Source of the DNA: Clostridia bacterium
GTDB taxonomy: Bacteria; Bacillota; Clostridia; Oscillospirales; CAG-272
Direction of reading: 5' to 3'
Length of the DNA: 64,000 bases
Assembly: GCA_029007295.1 (NCBI GenBank)
Contig: JAQXHN010000003.1
Coordinates: 47,344-111,343 of the forward strand
Part shown: positions 1 to 10,088 of the stretch, one piece after another
Position numbering within the stretch: the first letter of the stretch is position 1
Layout: every line of letters begins with the position of its first letter
Translations under genes and position numbers: made by a program
Notes under the pieces: model-generated
Seen by the model: the letters and a program-made list of their open reading frames with translations, nothing else
Database searches by the model: none
Told to the model about the DNA's origin: nothing

Positions 1-123
1 CTTGTCACCGACACGGGCAACATTACCGTCCGCATTTAGCGAAAACGGAAAGCCTGCCGTCAAAAAAGACATGCAGAGCAATATACAAAGCGCTTTTTTT
101 ATAATTGTTTTACTCATACTCAT
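1..123 (-). CDS. N-terminus of a secreted protein (signal peptide), truncated at the left window edge
   Basis: Minus-strand frame from ATG at 121-123 reads MSMSKTIIKKALCILLCMSFLTAGFPFSLNADGNVARVGDK..., open to the edge. It has a basic N-terminus and hydrophobic core. ATGA overlap with the stop of the 120..1070 gene. Confidence 0.7.
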   Translation of the reverse strand, partial: MSMSKTIIKKALCILLCMSFLTAGFPFSLNADGNVARVGDK

Positions 124-1070
124 TTGTCATCGCCTCCGCTATTCCTTTCAACAGATACGGGTAATTCCCCGCCGAAGCCGAAATACTCTGCCTTAACGTC
201 CTTTTTGAAAAATACTATTTCACAGCTCTCGCCGTCCTCAAGGGTAACCGTACATTTGTCGTCGTCCTCGGAGGCGGAAATAAACCTGTTCGTACTGTCT
301 GCCGTCAACGCCTCGCCGTCCCACTTTACGGTATAGCTTCCTGCCTTATCATTTGACAGGGTAAGCGTTGCGGTAATGCTTCCTTGCTCACCTGTAAGCT
401 TCCAAGACCACAAGGGCGTTACGGTAAAGGTGCCCTTAAGCGTAACGGCGTTCGGTTCGGATTTTACGGTTACGTCAACATCTTTCCTGAAATATTCGTC
501 GGGCAGATCAATTGTTATTTTTGAGCTTTCCTTTTTATTTTTGTTCAGCTTTGTTTTGCTTTCGGATATTTTACATTTATCCGTAATGTCCTTGCCGTCT
601 GCGGAAACCTTAATGTCAAAAGCTTCTATATCGTAAATTGACGTTCTCAAGTCGTCCTGATAATTGTACAGCTCAAAGCTGATTTTACCGTTTTGTGCAA
701 TTGACGCCCCTTGCGCAGTCAAGAAATCGGAGCTGAAATAGAATTCATCGGTTCGGTCATAGTCTTTACCGCCGAAAAGCTTAAATGCAACAAAAGTGCA
801 TATTGCGACAAAAATTAGCGACAGAACGGCAATGGCAACTGTCAAGATTATTTTTTTTCGCTTTTTGTAGCTCGGCTGTCTGTATCCGGCGTTTCCGAGA
901 GCATCCTCAAAAACCGAAACGGCGACGTCTTCCTTTGATACTTCGGAAGAGCCGTCCCTTTCGGGCAAGCTCGCTTCTTCAATACCGTCTGTGTTTATTA
1001 TTTTTTCGAGAGAAGAATTTTCCTGTTTTTCAGGACTTTCATCTGTGTTCCTATGGGACCGTTTTGACAT
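120..1070 (-). CDS. Single-pass membrane protein of unknown function with extracytoplasmic beta-rich domain
   Basis: 316-aa ORF with acidic N-terminal tail, KKRKK then TM segment (IILTVAIAVLSLIFVAICTFVAF); start preceded by ggaggaaaa on the minus strand. Confidence 0.75.
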   Translation of the reverse strand: MSKRSHRNTDESPEKQENSSLEKIINTDGIEEASLPERDGSSEVSKEDVAVSVFEDALGNAGYRQPSYKKRKKIILTVAIAVLSLIFVAICTFVAFKLFGGKDYDRTDEFYFSSDFLTAQGASIAQNGKISFELYNYQDDLRTSIYDIEAFDIKVSADGKDITDKCKISESKTKLNKNKKESSKITIDLPDEYFRKDVDVTVKSEPNAVTLKGTFTVTPLWSWKLTGEQGSITATLTLSNDKAGSYTVKWDGEALTADSTNRFISASEDDDKCTVTLEDGESCEIVFFKKDVKAEYFGFGGELPVSVERNSGGDDK

Positions 1071-1226
1071 TTTTCCTCCGAAGCAAAAAATACTGCTTTC
1101 TTATTGTTAGTTATAAATATACAGAATAATTATATCACCCTAAACTAAGTAAATCAATAGAAAATATCGGGCAATTCACGCTGCGTCAAATCAATTTACA
1201 ATTTATTAACATTTGCTCTTGATAAC

Positions 1227-1258
1227 AAAAACAGCTCAATTAAAATTGAGCTGTTTTT
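1227..1258. terminator. Rho-independent (bidirectional) terminator hairpin
   Basis: aaaaacagctcaattaaaattgagctgttttt: near-perfect inverted repeat flanked by A/T tracts. Confidence 0.8.
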
Positions 1259-1355
1259 GCGGAATCTATAAAAGGAGAAGCTTTAGGTGGTCTGTCCACC
1301 ATGCCATTATTCTACGTTCCGTATGTGTTGCCTGTGTGACGGAAAATTGAAAGAA

Positions 1356-2186
1356 TCAAAGAGGTTTTTGTGATTTTTTGTAGACTGCGACAATGAATTC
1401 TGCGCTTGTTGTAAGCTCGTGTAAATTATCGAGTCTGCAAAGCCCCCTTGAGGTTGTTTTATAACGGTAAGGAGTCATTCCGAAAAGAGCCTTAATCATA
1501 CCGTTGTCCTTCAAGTGAAATTCATTTTTCACTTTAACCGTTTCGAGAGTTTGAAAGCCGTCAACGTCCGTTTTATCAACTTCGTTTTCGTAGGGTCGGT
1601 CATATATCGCTTTCTTCAGCGAGAAAAGATGAAGCCTGTCGGGAAAAGCCATGACAAATATTCCTCCGGGCTTTAAAACCCTTAAAAATTCCTCTCTTGC
1701 AAAGGGAGAAAATACCGAAAACACCCCGTCAATGCTTTCGCTTGCAATCGGCATATCATACACGCTGCACACCGCATTTTCAAGAGTCTTTTTTCTCCTG
1801 TTGCACATAGCCGCCGCAGACTTGGATATATCAATCGCAATCATCGAATGAGGCACGCCTCGTTCGTCAAGACGGTTCGAAATGCCCGAAGTATAATATC
1901 CCTCCCCACAGCCTGCGTCAAGCAAAACACAGCTTTTTGTGAAATATTTTTCCGACAAATCGCAAATTTTATCCAAAAGAGGCTTATAATATCCGCCGTT
2001 GAGAAAATCTCTCCTGCTTATGCACATTTGTTTATCGTCTCCGTGAACGCTTCCCTTTGCGCCCGAGAGAAGATTGACATATCCCTTTGACGAAATGTCA
2101 AAGCAGTGCCCGTTTCGGCATACAAGCGTCCCTTTTTTGTTATCGTGCAGCTCACCGCGGCATACGGTGCATAAAAAATGAGTCAT
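1356..2186 (-). CDS. rlmA: 23S rRNA (guanine-N1)-methyltransferase, RlmA family
   Basis: N-terminal zinc-binding CxxC...C..GHCFD motif, KGYVNLL, SAM motif LDAGCGEGYY; RlmA architecture. Confidence 0.85.
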   Translation of the reverse strand: MTHFLCTVCRGELHDNKKGTLVCRNGHCFDISSKGYVNLLSGAKGSVHGDDKQMCISRRDFLNGGYYKPLLDKICDLSEKYFTKSCVLLDAGCGEGYYTSGISNRLDERGVPHSMIAIDISKSAAAMCNRRKKTLENAVCSVYDMPIASESIDGVFSVFSPFAREEFLRVLKPGGIFVMAFPDRLHLFSLKKAIYDRPYENEVDKTDVDGFQTLETVKVKNEFHLKDNGMIKALFGMTPYRYKTTSRGLCRLDNLHELTTSAEFIVAVYKKSQKPL

Positions 2187-2293
2187 CCTTTTCTCCGTTC
2201 CTGTCGTTGACTTTATTTTTACATCAAAAAGCCGTCGTTGTCAAGAACATAAGATTAATTTTCCGAAAATGTAAATAAAGTTTACGGAAAATA

Positions 2294-2322
2294 TTGATAT
2301 TTTCCTATGAGCGTGTTATAAT
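2294..2322 (+). promoter_or_regulatory. Sigma-A type promoter for fucI
   Basis: TTGATA (2294-2299), 17-nt spacer, TATAAT (2317-2322). Confidence 0.6.
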
Positions 2323-2370
2323 CGGTATATAAATACTTGGTAAGCTTATCAAGGAAAGGAACGATAATTT

Positions 2371-4155
2371 ATGAGCGTTATAAAAAAATTGCAAAATCCC
2401 GTAATCGGCATACGTCCGATTATCGACGGCAGAATGAAGGGCATAAGAGAAGGACTTGAGGACCAGACGATGGGTATGGCTCTCACTGCCAAAAAATTGA
2501 TTGAAGAAAACTGCTTTTATCCCGACGGCACTCACGTTCAGTGCATTATTGCAGATACATGTATAGGCGGCGGAGCTGAAGCTGCGATGTGTCAGGATAA
2601 ATTTCAGACAGCCAATGTTTGCGCTACGCTTTCCGTTACTCCCTGCTGGTGCTACGGCTCGGAAACAATGGATCTTGACCCGATGACGGTCAAGGCAGTA
2701 TGGGGCTTCAACGGCACCGAGCGTCCCGGAGCCGTATATCTTGCGGCAGTAATGGCGGCTCACGCACAAAGAGGACTCCCTGCATTTGCTATCTACGGCC
2801 ACGACGTTCAGGACGCGGACGATAAGAGCGTTCCCGAGGATGTCCGTGAAAAAATTCTTCGCTTCGCTCGCTGCGCTATTGCAGTAGGACTTATGAGAAA
2901 TAAGGCTTATGTCGGCGTCGGTGCGGTTGCAATGGGTATCGGCGGCTCCGTGCTGGATCCGATCATCATGCAAAAATATTTCGGTCTGCGCGCAGAGTGG
3001 GTCGATATGAGTGAAATTATCCGCCGTGTGGAAAAAGACATCTATGACCACGAGGAATATGAGAAAGAGCTTGCGTGGATTAAGGCAAACTGCAAGAAGG
3101 GACTCGAAACAAATCTTCCCGAAAAGAGAAACACGCCCGAGGAAGACGAAAAGGAATGGGAATTCATCGCAAAGATGACCCTTATTATAAAGGATATTCT
3201 TTTGGGCAATCCGAAGCTTGCCGAAATGGATTGGATTGAAGAATCGCACGGCAGAAACGCTCTGCTCGGAGGCTTCCAGGGACAGAGAATGTGGACCGAC
3301 TTCAAGCCTAACGCAGACTTTACGGAAGCTATAATGAACACCTCGTTCGACTGGAACGGCAAAAAGCAGCCCACAATCTTCGCAACGGAAAACGATACCA
3401 TGAACGGTATGGCAATGCTTCTTTTAAACCTCGTTACCAACAGAAGCGCAGTATTCGCAGATGTTCGTACCTACTGGAGCCCCGATGCAGTCAAGAGAGT
3501 TACGGGTTATACTCCCGAGGGCAAGGCCGAAAAAGGATTTATTCATCTTCTTAACTCCGGCGCCGCCGCTCTTGACGGCACAGGAGCTGCAAAGGACGAG
3601 AACGGCAATCCGACAATGAAGCGTTGGTGGGATATGACAGACGAGGACATCAAGGCTTGTATGGACAACACAAAATGGGCTCCCGCAAACAAGGGCTATT
3701 TCAGAGGAGGCGGCTTCTCTTCCCAGTTCTCAACTATCGGTGAAATGCCCGTTACACTCGTACGTATGAATGTAATCGACGGTCTCGGTCCCGTTATTCA
3801 GCTCGCAGAGGGCTATACGGTTGAGCTTCCCGAGGATGTAAACCACACCCTCTTAATGAGAACGGATCCGACTTGGCCGTCAACATGGTTTGCTCCGATT
3901 CTGAACGACACAGACGCTTTCAAGGATGTATACAGCGTTATGGCTAACTGGGGCGCTAACCACGGTGCGTTTGCATACGGTCATGTAGGTGCGGATATTA
4001 TTACCCTTGCTTCCATGCTCCGTATTCCCGTTGCGCTTCACAATGTTCCCGATGAGAAAATTTACCGTCCGCACGCTTGGTCTGCATTCGGTACTAAGGA
4101 TTTAGAGGGCGCAGACTACAGAGCTTGCGCTAACTACGGTCCGATGTATAAATAA
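2371..4155 (+). CDS. fucI: L-fucose isomerase
   Basis: 594 aa; NPVIGIRPIIDGR start, and ATENDTMNGMAMLLLNLVTNRSAVFADVRTYW typical of L-fucose isomerase. Confidence 0.9.
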   Translation: MSVIKKLQNPVIGIRPIIDGRMKGIREGLEDQTMGMALTAKKLIEENCFYPDGTHVQCIIADTCIGGGAEAAMCQDKFQTANVCATLSVTPCWCYGSETMDLDPMTVKAVWGFNGTERPGAVYLAAVMAAHAQRGLPAFAIYGHDVQDADDKSVPEDVREKILRFARCAIAVGLMRNKAYVGVGAVAMGIGGSVLDPIIMQKYFGLRAEWVDMSEIIRRVEKDIYDHEEYEKELAWIKANCKKGLETNLPEKRNTPEEDEKEWEFIAKMTLIIKDILLGNPKLAEMDWIEESHGRNALLGGFQGQRMWTDFKPNADFTEAIMNTSFDWNGKKQPTIFATENDTMNGMAMLLLNLVTNRSAVFADVRTYWSPDAVKRVTGYTPEGKAEKGFIHLLNSGAAALDGTGAAKDENGNPTMKRWWDMTDEDIKACMDNTKWAPANKGYFRGGGFSSQFSTIGEMPVTLVRMNVIDGLGPVIQLAEGYTVELPEDVNHTLLMRTDPTWPSTWFAPILNDTDAFKDVYSVMANWGANHGAFAYGHVGADIITLASMLRIPVALHNVPDEKIYRPHAWSAFGTKDLEGADYRACANYGPMYK

Positions 4156-4171
4156 TATATTTAGACATAAT

Positions 4172-4210
4172 TACACCCATTGTATCAAACAGTACAATGG
4201 GTGTGTTTTA
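4172..4210 (+). terminator. Terminator after fucI
   Basis: acacccattgta tcaaacag tacaatgggtgt gttttattt. Confidence 0.8.
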
Positions 4211-4223
4211 TTTAAAAACCAAT

Positions 4224-5561
4224 TCAAACTCTCTTTTGCAAATCAAGAATGGACTTAGTCATTATATCCGCCGTGTCCTCGCTCATATTAACATAACGGT
4301 CGAGGGTGACCTCGTATCCGCCTTCGCCGAACGCCTTTTTGGTTGCGATATATCCGTAGCATCCGTTTGCAAGCTCTACGTTTATATTGCGGCTGTATTC
4401 GGATTTTTCCTTAATTTCAAGTCCTATTTCCGCAAACATCTCCCCCGGCATACCGTTGAATACGATATTTCCAACGCGTATAACCTGAGTTTCAACCGTT
4501 TCGCTTAATTTCGGATTTTCGTACAGATTTACATTACACTTCGAGTAGGAGAGCGCCATCAGATCCGCATTGCCGGTTGAAGGATTACCGTATCCGTCCT
4601 GCTCCTTTTTTTGCGCCTTGCGTTGCTCAAATTCGGCAATTTCACGCTTTCCCCTCTCGTACATTTCCTTTGTAGGCTGACGCCGGGGAATTACTGTAAG
4701 GTCGCTCTCGCCCGATACGCTGTCAAACGTCTCGCAGTGAATATCTCCGTATATCTCAAGCACCTTTTCACCAAGACGCTTGCCTACGGTGATATAGTAA
4801 TCGGTGGGATAAGGCTCTGTTGTATTGTAATTAATATGAGTAACATCGCCGCAGCAGCCGTTCATAAAAACGGAAACAACGTTTTCGCCAAGCACTGATT
4901 TTATTTTTTCGGACAGAACACCCGGATAGTCGGCGCTGAATTTGCATCCGCCTATTAAATCAAGATGATTTGCGAAGTTGGTAATAACGGCAATCGGCTC
5001 GCCTGTCGGCGAATCTATACGGACGACAGCGACCTCCTCATCAACAGCAGCCGCCTCTCTGACATTGTCCGGATTACACCTGCCGGGCCACGTGTGCACC
5101 TTTCCGTCCTTTTTCCAGAAACGGCGGTTAAACGCCATATCTTTTATTATTCCCGAGCCGAAGCCCACCCTACATTCACGACGCCTTTTCCACGCCAAAG
5201 CGAGAGCGTCGGCGCTTTTTTCACAGGTAGCGTTGATAGAGTTCTCGTCAGGTAAAGCGAATTCGTCATTTTCCTCCACCGCCTCGCCGGTGTGAGCGTG
5301 AGTACCGGCCACCATTATTTTTGCGTCGTAAACGCCTGTTAAAAGCGCAAAACGCTCCCTGATTTTTTTTGTCATATCGGCTCTGACATGGAGAATATCA
5401 AGCTCGCAAAAGCCGACGGTATTCTTTCCGTCGTCGAAAACGAGCGCTTTAACCATAAGCTCGTCGAGTACGTCCTCCGATATTCTTTCCTCAAAATATC
5501 CGGGGATTCTTGAACCGAGCTTCGGCGTTATCTGTCTTTCGTATGCTCCGCATTTTAACAT
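4224..5561 (-). CDS. Neutral/alkaline non-lysosomal ceramidase-like hydrolase
   Basis: 445 aa; N-terminal AYERQITPKLGSRIPGYF, GTHAHTGE, NFANHLD and NGCCGDV motifs of the neutral ceramidase superfamily; no signal peptide. Confidence 0.75.
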   Translation of the reverse strand: MLKCGAYERQITPKLGSRIPGYFEERISEDVLDELMVKALVFDDGKNTVGFCELDILHVRADMTKKIRERFALLTGVYDAKIMVAGTHAHTGEAVEENDEFALPDENSINATCEKSADALALAWKRRRECRVGFGSGIIKDMAFNRRFWKKDGKVHTWPGRCNPDNVREAAAVDEEVAVVRIDSPTGEPIAVITNFANHLDLIGGCKFSADYPGVLSEKIKSVLGENVVSVFMNGCCGDVTHINYNTTEPYPTDYYITVGKRLGEKVLEIYGDIHCETFDSVSGESDLTVIPRRQPTKEMYERGKREIAEFEQRKAQKKEQDGYGNPSTGNADLMALSYSKCNVNLYENPKLSETVETQVIRVGNIVFNGMPGEMFAEIGLEIKEKSEYSRNINVELANGCYGYIATKKAFGEGGYEVTLDRYVNMSEDTADIMTKSILDLQKRV

Positions 5562-5567
5562 TGCAAT

Positions 5568-7652
5568 TTACCTCAATTTATTGTATCTTTCGGACAGGCA
5601 GTATGAGAAATCGTCTATCTTAAACAAAGGACGTTCCCCCTTTGCCTTAGCCTTTTCAAAGTAATCGAGCAAGTCGACATAAAGCTGTCTTGTAATAGAA
5701 TGATTTCGAAGATAAACATAGCTGTTTGCTTCGATTCTCGTATTTTCTATTACACTCATCAATTTTTCCTGTCGGCAAAGCATCTCGCCGAGAATCCCGA
5801 TTGCAAGGTTTACACACACTTCACCGTTGTTGTAATTATCGTTAAGAGCAAGCATTGCCAAATAGTTTTCGGCGTATGTATTATAGTGAAGCGCAACGGC
5901 ATACCAAACGGCGCAGGGATCGTCGGGAGCATTTTCTATACCGTATGAGGTGAAAAACTCGATTGCCCTGCCGGTCTTTTGGATAACCTTCTTGAAATAT
6001 TCGGTGTATTTATCATATTCCGCAGTAATCTTTTTATAAACGGACGCATGAAATACCCTCGGATATTCTTCGTTTTCGGCAACGTAAGTGTACCAATAAT
6101 ATTCGAGAGAATTCATCAAATTTACTTCCGTATCGTTTACGGTAACCTCTCCCATAAGCGAAAGAGCTTCCTTTGCGCCCCTTGCGTCGTCGGGAAATCT
6201 TGATGCGGCATAAGAGTTTAAAAACTCGTCGTAGCTTTCCGTTTTTTTCGCATTCCAGGACACCTGCGCCTGCCAGGCAAAGGGTCTGTCGAAGCAGTAT
6301 TCAAAAGAGGAATAAGACTCAATTCCCTCAAATTTATGTTTCCTTGCAAGTCTTGCAAGAGCCCTTATATTATCGTTATATTCCATTGGTATAACCCAGT
6401 GATAATATCCCGTAAACGGCTTTATTATTGAACGGAACAAAGAATTAATCTCTCTTTTCTGAAATACATCCTCCTCCTTTGTGTAGTACCACCAGTCAAG
6501 CACGACATTATCGAATATTCCCTCCCGCTTAAACCGTTCGGCAAGTTCCCCGTTTACACAGTCAAACTGTTCAAAGAGCATATCGTGATATATGTAAATA
6601 CTCTTAATACCCTTTGATACGAGATACTTACATACACGTACGATATATTGAAGCATCAGCTCCTGTCTTCCCATGCCCCGGCATTTTTCGCATTTACAAT
6701 ACGGGTCGAATTTGCCGTATATGTTATTTAAATCCTCGCCGAGCCAAGCGTAAACTTCATCGAGTCCTATTTCGATGGCGTCGAGTCCGTTCGGCTTTAA
6801 GTATCTGTTTATAATCTCGTCATAGATTGAGAACATAAACTCGTAAACCGCTTCGTTTGATACGCAGTAACCGTGTCCCGTGGGCTTGCCTTCTTCATCC
6901 TTTGCGGACAGCTCGGGGTGCAGACGGGGAATCAGAGTATTATGTCCCAGGCTGTTAAACAGGGGCTTTATCACAATATTATTCTTCTTTGCGTATTTAA
7001 TTAAATCAGAGAAATAGTCCTCGGAAAACATAGTCGGCAGTACGTTTTCTTTTTCTACGAATTCACCCTTATTAACCGAATAATAACGAATATCACGGGG
7101 AGTTTGAAGCTCAGGGTGCGACTTTATCGGCAAATACAAAAACTCCGACAGACGCATATCATATTGAATACACCAGCACCCGTAAACGCCGACAGTCAAC
7201 TGATTGTATTTCATTTGTGCAAGATAGTCTACCGCCCTCTTACAGTCATCGAGCGTCATAAAGTCGCTGCCGTAGCGGTTTTCGAGCATAAGCCCCCTGT
7301 CTTTGAAGTCGGGATAGTCCTCTATTTCGCATACGGGCAGCCTTTTGCCCTTTGTAACCTCAAGCAGCTTCATCAAGGTTATTACGCCGTAGAAGAACCC
7401 GCTGTCGCCGTTTGCGACAATCGAGCCGCTTTTTTCGGTAAGTTTTAGTATATAGCCCTCATCGGGCACTTGCCCAAGGATAAGCTCTAATTTGTAATCG
7501 CCGAACCCGAGCCCCGCTAATTTTTCAAGGGCGGTTTTCCCTACTTCTCCCAGCGTATCGGGAGCTGACGTATTAAATCCGTGAAAGTCAAATTCTATAC
7601 CGTATTCCTCAATTTTCTGAGGTGTAGGAATAAGATAATCTGCAATTTTCAT
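5568..7652 (-). CDS. Glycoside hydrolase family 20-like beta-N-acetylhexosaminidase
   Basis: 694 aa; GH20b-like N-terminal domain (YLIPTPQKIE), DYPDFKDRGLMLE, and catalytic Asp-Glu pair in IEIGLDEVYAWLGE. Confidence 0.8.
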   Translation of the reverse strand: MKIADYLIPTPQKIEEYGIEFDFHGFNTSAPDTLGEVGKTALEKLAGLGFGDYKLELILGQVPDEGYILKLTEKSGSIVANGDSGFFYGVITLMKLLEVTKGKRLPVCEIEDYPDFKDRGLMLENRYGSDFMTLDDCKRAVDYLAQMKYNQLTVGVYGCWCIQYDMRLSEFLYLPIKSHPELQTPRDIRYYSVNKGEFVEKENVLPTMFSEDYFSDLIKYAKKNNIVIKPLFNSLGHNTLIPRLHPELSAKDEEGKPTGHGYCVSNEAVYEFMFSIYDEIINRYLKPNGLDAIEIGLDEVYAWLGEDLNNIYGKFDPYCKCEKCRGMGRQELMLQYIVRVCKYLVSKGIKSIYIYHDMLFEQFDCVNGELAERFKREGIFDNVVLDWWYYTKEEDVFQKREINSLFRSIIKPFTGYYHWVIPMEYNDNIRALARLARKHKFEGIESYSSFEYCFDRPFAWQAQVSWNAKKTESYDEFLNSYAASRFPDDARGAKEALSLMGEVTVNDTEVNLMNSLEYYWYTYVAENEEYPRVFHASVYKKITAEYDKYTEYFKKVIQKTGRAIEFFTSYGIENAPDDPCAVWYAVALHYNTYAENYLAMLALNDNYNNGEVCVNLAIGILGEMLCRQEKLMSVIENTRIEANSYVYLRNHSITRQLYVDLLDYFEKAKAKGERPLFKIDDFSYCLSERYNKLR

Positions 7653-7653
7653 C

Positions 7654-8697
7654 TCAGTCGACCTTTTCGAATTTCTTTTCCTCGGAGGATTTATATGCGG
7701 CTAAAGCAACCTTCTGTACATGAATTGCGTCCGAAAGCGGAACAGTCAATTCGGCGCCGTTTAAAACAGAATTGCCGAAGGATTCGATTTCCTTTCGGTA
7801 CATATTTCCGAGAGCGGCCTCTACGGTAAATGCGCCGTTTGCTTCTCTGTTCTGCTGTGCGTCGTATCCGTTTTCCGAGGTTATAACCGCTTTTACGGTA
7901 CCACCCTCGACCTGACCGATTGTACCCTCGGCAAGAATGCTTCCCTTTGTTCCGTAGAACTCCATACGGCAGAATGCCGCTTCATCGGGAATATTGAAAT
8001 GGCTGTCAACATAGGCGCACACGCCGTTATCAAGCTTGATTAAAATGTTTGAGGAGTCGTCAACATTGTATGAGAAGGTGCGGGTATCGTTAAAGCCGCA
8101 AACCTCTACCGCTTTGTGTCCCAGAATATACTCAATTAAATCTATGCAGTGAACGCCCATATCCATAAGAGCTCCGCCGCCGGATTTTGCTTTGTCCTGT
8201 CTCCATGCTCCCTCGATTTCGGGATACCAGCATGTGAGCTGTGCTCTTGCGGAAACAACCTCGCCGATGTCGCCGTTTGCTATCATTTCCCTGATTTTCT
8301 GATGATAGCCGTGATAACGCATCATAAAGCCCGAAGCGATGAGCACTCCCGCTTCGTTTGCGGCATTTAATATTGCCTGGCCGTCCTCTATTGTAACCGC
8401 CGCCGGCTTCTCAAGCAGAATGTGCTTGCCTGCTCTTGCCGCCGCTATTGCCTGCTCCTTGTGACATACGACGGGAGACGCAATATACACGGCCTCGATT
8501 TCGTCATTTGCAAGAAGCTCGTTATAATCCGTATATGCTGCTTTTGCATTGTATTTTTCCCTTAACGCTTCGGAGCGCTCCGAATCAATCTCCATTACCG
8601 CAACAAGCTCCGCATTTTCCGCAAGCATCATTCCGGGCAGCGTTCTGCGGTCTGCGATACCGCCCGCTCCTATTACGCCCCATTTTAACTTTCTCAT
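7654..8697 (-). CDS. Gfo/Idh/MocA family oxidoreductase
   Basis: LKWGVIGAGGIADRRTLPG Rossmann motif; HILLEKPAAVT motif. Confidence 0.88.
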   Translation of the reverse strand: MRKLKWGVIGAGGIADRRTLPGMMLAENAELVAVMEIDSERSEALREKYNAKAAYTDYNELLANDEIEAVYIASPVVCHKEQAIAAARAGKHILLEKPAAVTIEDGQAILNAANEAGVLIASGFMMRYHGYHQKIREMIANGDIGEVVSARAQLTCWYPEIEGAWRQDKAKSGGGALMDMGVHCIDLIEYILGHKAVEVCGFNDTRTFSYNVDDSSNILIKLDNGVCAYVDSHFNIPDEAAFCRMEFYGTKGSILAEGTIGQVEGGTVKAVITSENGYDAQQNREANGAFTVEAALGNMYRKEIESFGNSVLNGAELTVPLSDAIHVQKVALAAYKSSEEKKFEKVD

Positions 8698-8767
8698 TTT
8701 ATCATCCTTTCGATACCGGATAAAAATCCTTGTTATCCGACAGTTTTATTTTCTGTATTCTTATTTC

Positions 8768-8803
8768 ATAAAAGGGAGGCATATCCGTCCTTGCCTCCCT
8801 TTG
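8768..8803 (-). terminator. Terminator between the DegT aminotransferase gene and the Gfo/Idh-GH20-ceramidase operon
   Basis: aaagggaggca tatccgtcct tgcctcccttt inverted repeat; minus strand ends in a T-rich stretch. Confidence 0.7.
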
Positions 8804-8816
8804 TAAATTACGTTTA

Positions 8817-10088
8817 TTATTTAAGATGCTTATTAAGAGCCGCCTTCATACCCTCGATACAACGGTTGATGTGCTCCTCCTCCCATGACGGATGCAAGAA
8901 CAGGCAAACCGTTTCAAAACGAAGCTTGTGAGCGACGGGACAGTTTGCATTCTTGTAATCAACGCTTGCGGGATCGGTGTATTCCTTACTCTTGAACGGG
9001 AATGACGCAGTGCCGAAGCCCACGCCCTCTGCGTAAGCCTTTTCCTTGTATGCCTCGGGCCACTGAATGCCGTAGCACGGAATCTTCATGCCGCTAAGCT
9101 CCTTCAGAATTGCGGGAGCGTCGCAGTCAAGCACATTAAGATCGACGAGTATAGGATACCACCAGTATGAGTTAACTCTTATTTCGTCATTGTAGGGAAG
9201 CTTCTTAATTCCCTTTAAACCCGTGAAGGCTTCATCGTACATCTTAGCATATTTGCGCCTTCTTGCAAGATTCCAGTTATCGAATCTCTTAAGCTCGTTT
9301 ATTCCGATGATCGACTGAATTTCAGTCATACGGTAGTTAAAGCCTACACGGTTGTGTATATAAGGAAGCTTTTCCTCTAAAGCAAGCATATTCATTCTCT
9401 CTTTTACATCGTAACCGTGATCGCGGAACGAACGGCATTCCCAACCGAGTTCTTCGTTGTCGGTAATAACCATACCGCCCTCGCCGCCCGTGGTAAAGTG
9501 CTTTGACTGGCAGAAGGAGAAGCAGCCGACGTCCCCTATGGTGCCTGCCTTTCTGCCCCTAAATTCACCGCCGATGCACTGAGCAACATCCTCGATTACA
9601 TAAAGCTTATTCTTCTTTGCTATCTCAAGAATGGGATCCATGTCGGCGATAACGCCGTAAAGATGTACAACTACGATACCCTTGGTTCTCGGTGTGATGA
9701 GCTTCTCAATACACTTGGGGTCTATCGTGTGGTCTTCGGTAACATCACAGAATACCGGTATGGCACCTGCCTGTGCAATTGCAAAGGACGACGCAATAAA
9801 TGAGTAGGAAGGAACGATAACTTCATCGCCGGGACCTATTCCGAGGCAGGAAATGCCTATGTGGAGAGCCGATGTTCCGTTTGTGCAGGAAATCGCCATC
9901 TTAGCGCCTGACCACTCACGAAAGGCTTCTTCAAACTCCATGCCCTTTTTGCCTGTCCAATAGCTTACCTTTCCGTTCAGCAAGGGTTCCTGAATATCCT
10001 TTACCGTTTCCGGTGCAAACTGAGGCCACATAGGAAATCCGATTTCGGCAATACCTGCGCCGTTCATTACAACTTCTTTATCTGCCAT
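8817..10088 (-). CDS. DegT/DnrJ/EryC1/StrS family PLP-dependent aminotransferase
   Basis: CTNGTSALHIG, GDEVIVPSYSFIASS, VIEDVAQCIGG, and catalytic-lysine region SFCQSKHFTTGGEGG. Confidence 0.9.
   Translation of the reverse strand: MADKEVVMNGAGIAEIGFPMWPQFAPETVKDIQEPLLNGKVSYWTGKKGMEFEEAFREWSGAKMAISCTNGTSALHIGISCLGIGPGDEVIVPSYSFIASSFAIAQAGAIPVFCDVTEDHTIDPKCIEKLITPRTKGIVVVHLYGVIADMDPILEIAKKNKLYVIEDVAQCIGGEFRGRKAGTIGDVGCFSFCQSKHFTTGGEGGMVITDNEELGWECRSFRDHGYDVKERMNMLALEEKLPYIHNRVGFNYRMTEIQSIIGINELKRFDNWNLARRRKYAKMYDEAFTGLKGIKKLPYNDEIRVNSYWWYPILVDLNVLDCDAPAILKELSGMKIPCYGIQWPEAYKEKAYAEGVGFGTASFPFKSKEYTDPASVDYKNANCPVAHKLRFETVCLFLHPSWEEEHINRCIEGMKAALNKHLK

Noticed and set aside
2305-3249. Long minus-strand ORF (314 aa) inside fucI
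   Set aside because: Antisense shadow of a well-supported fucI; no recognisable family, low-complexity Phe/Ser/Cys/His composition.
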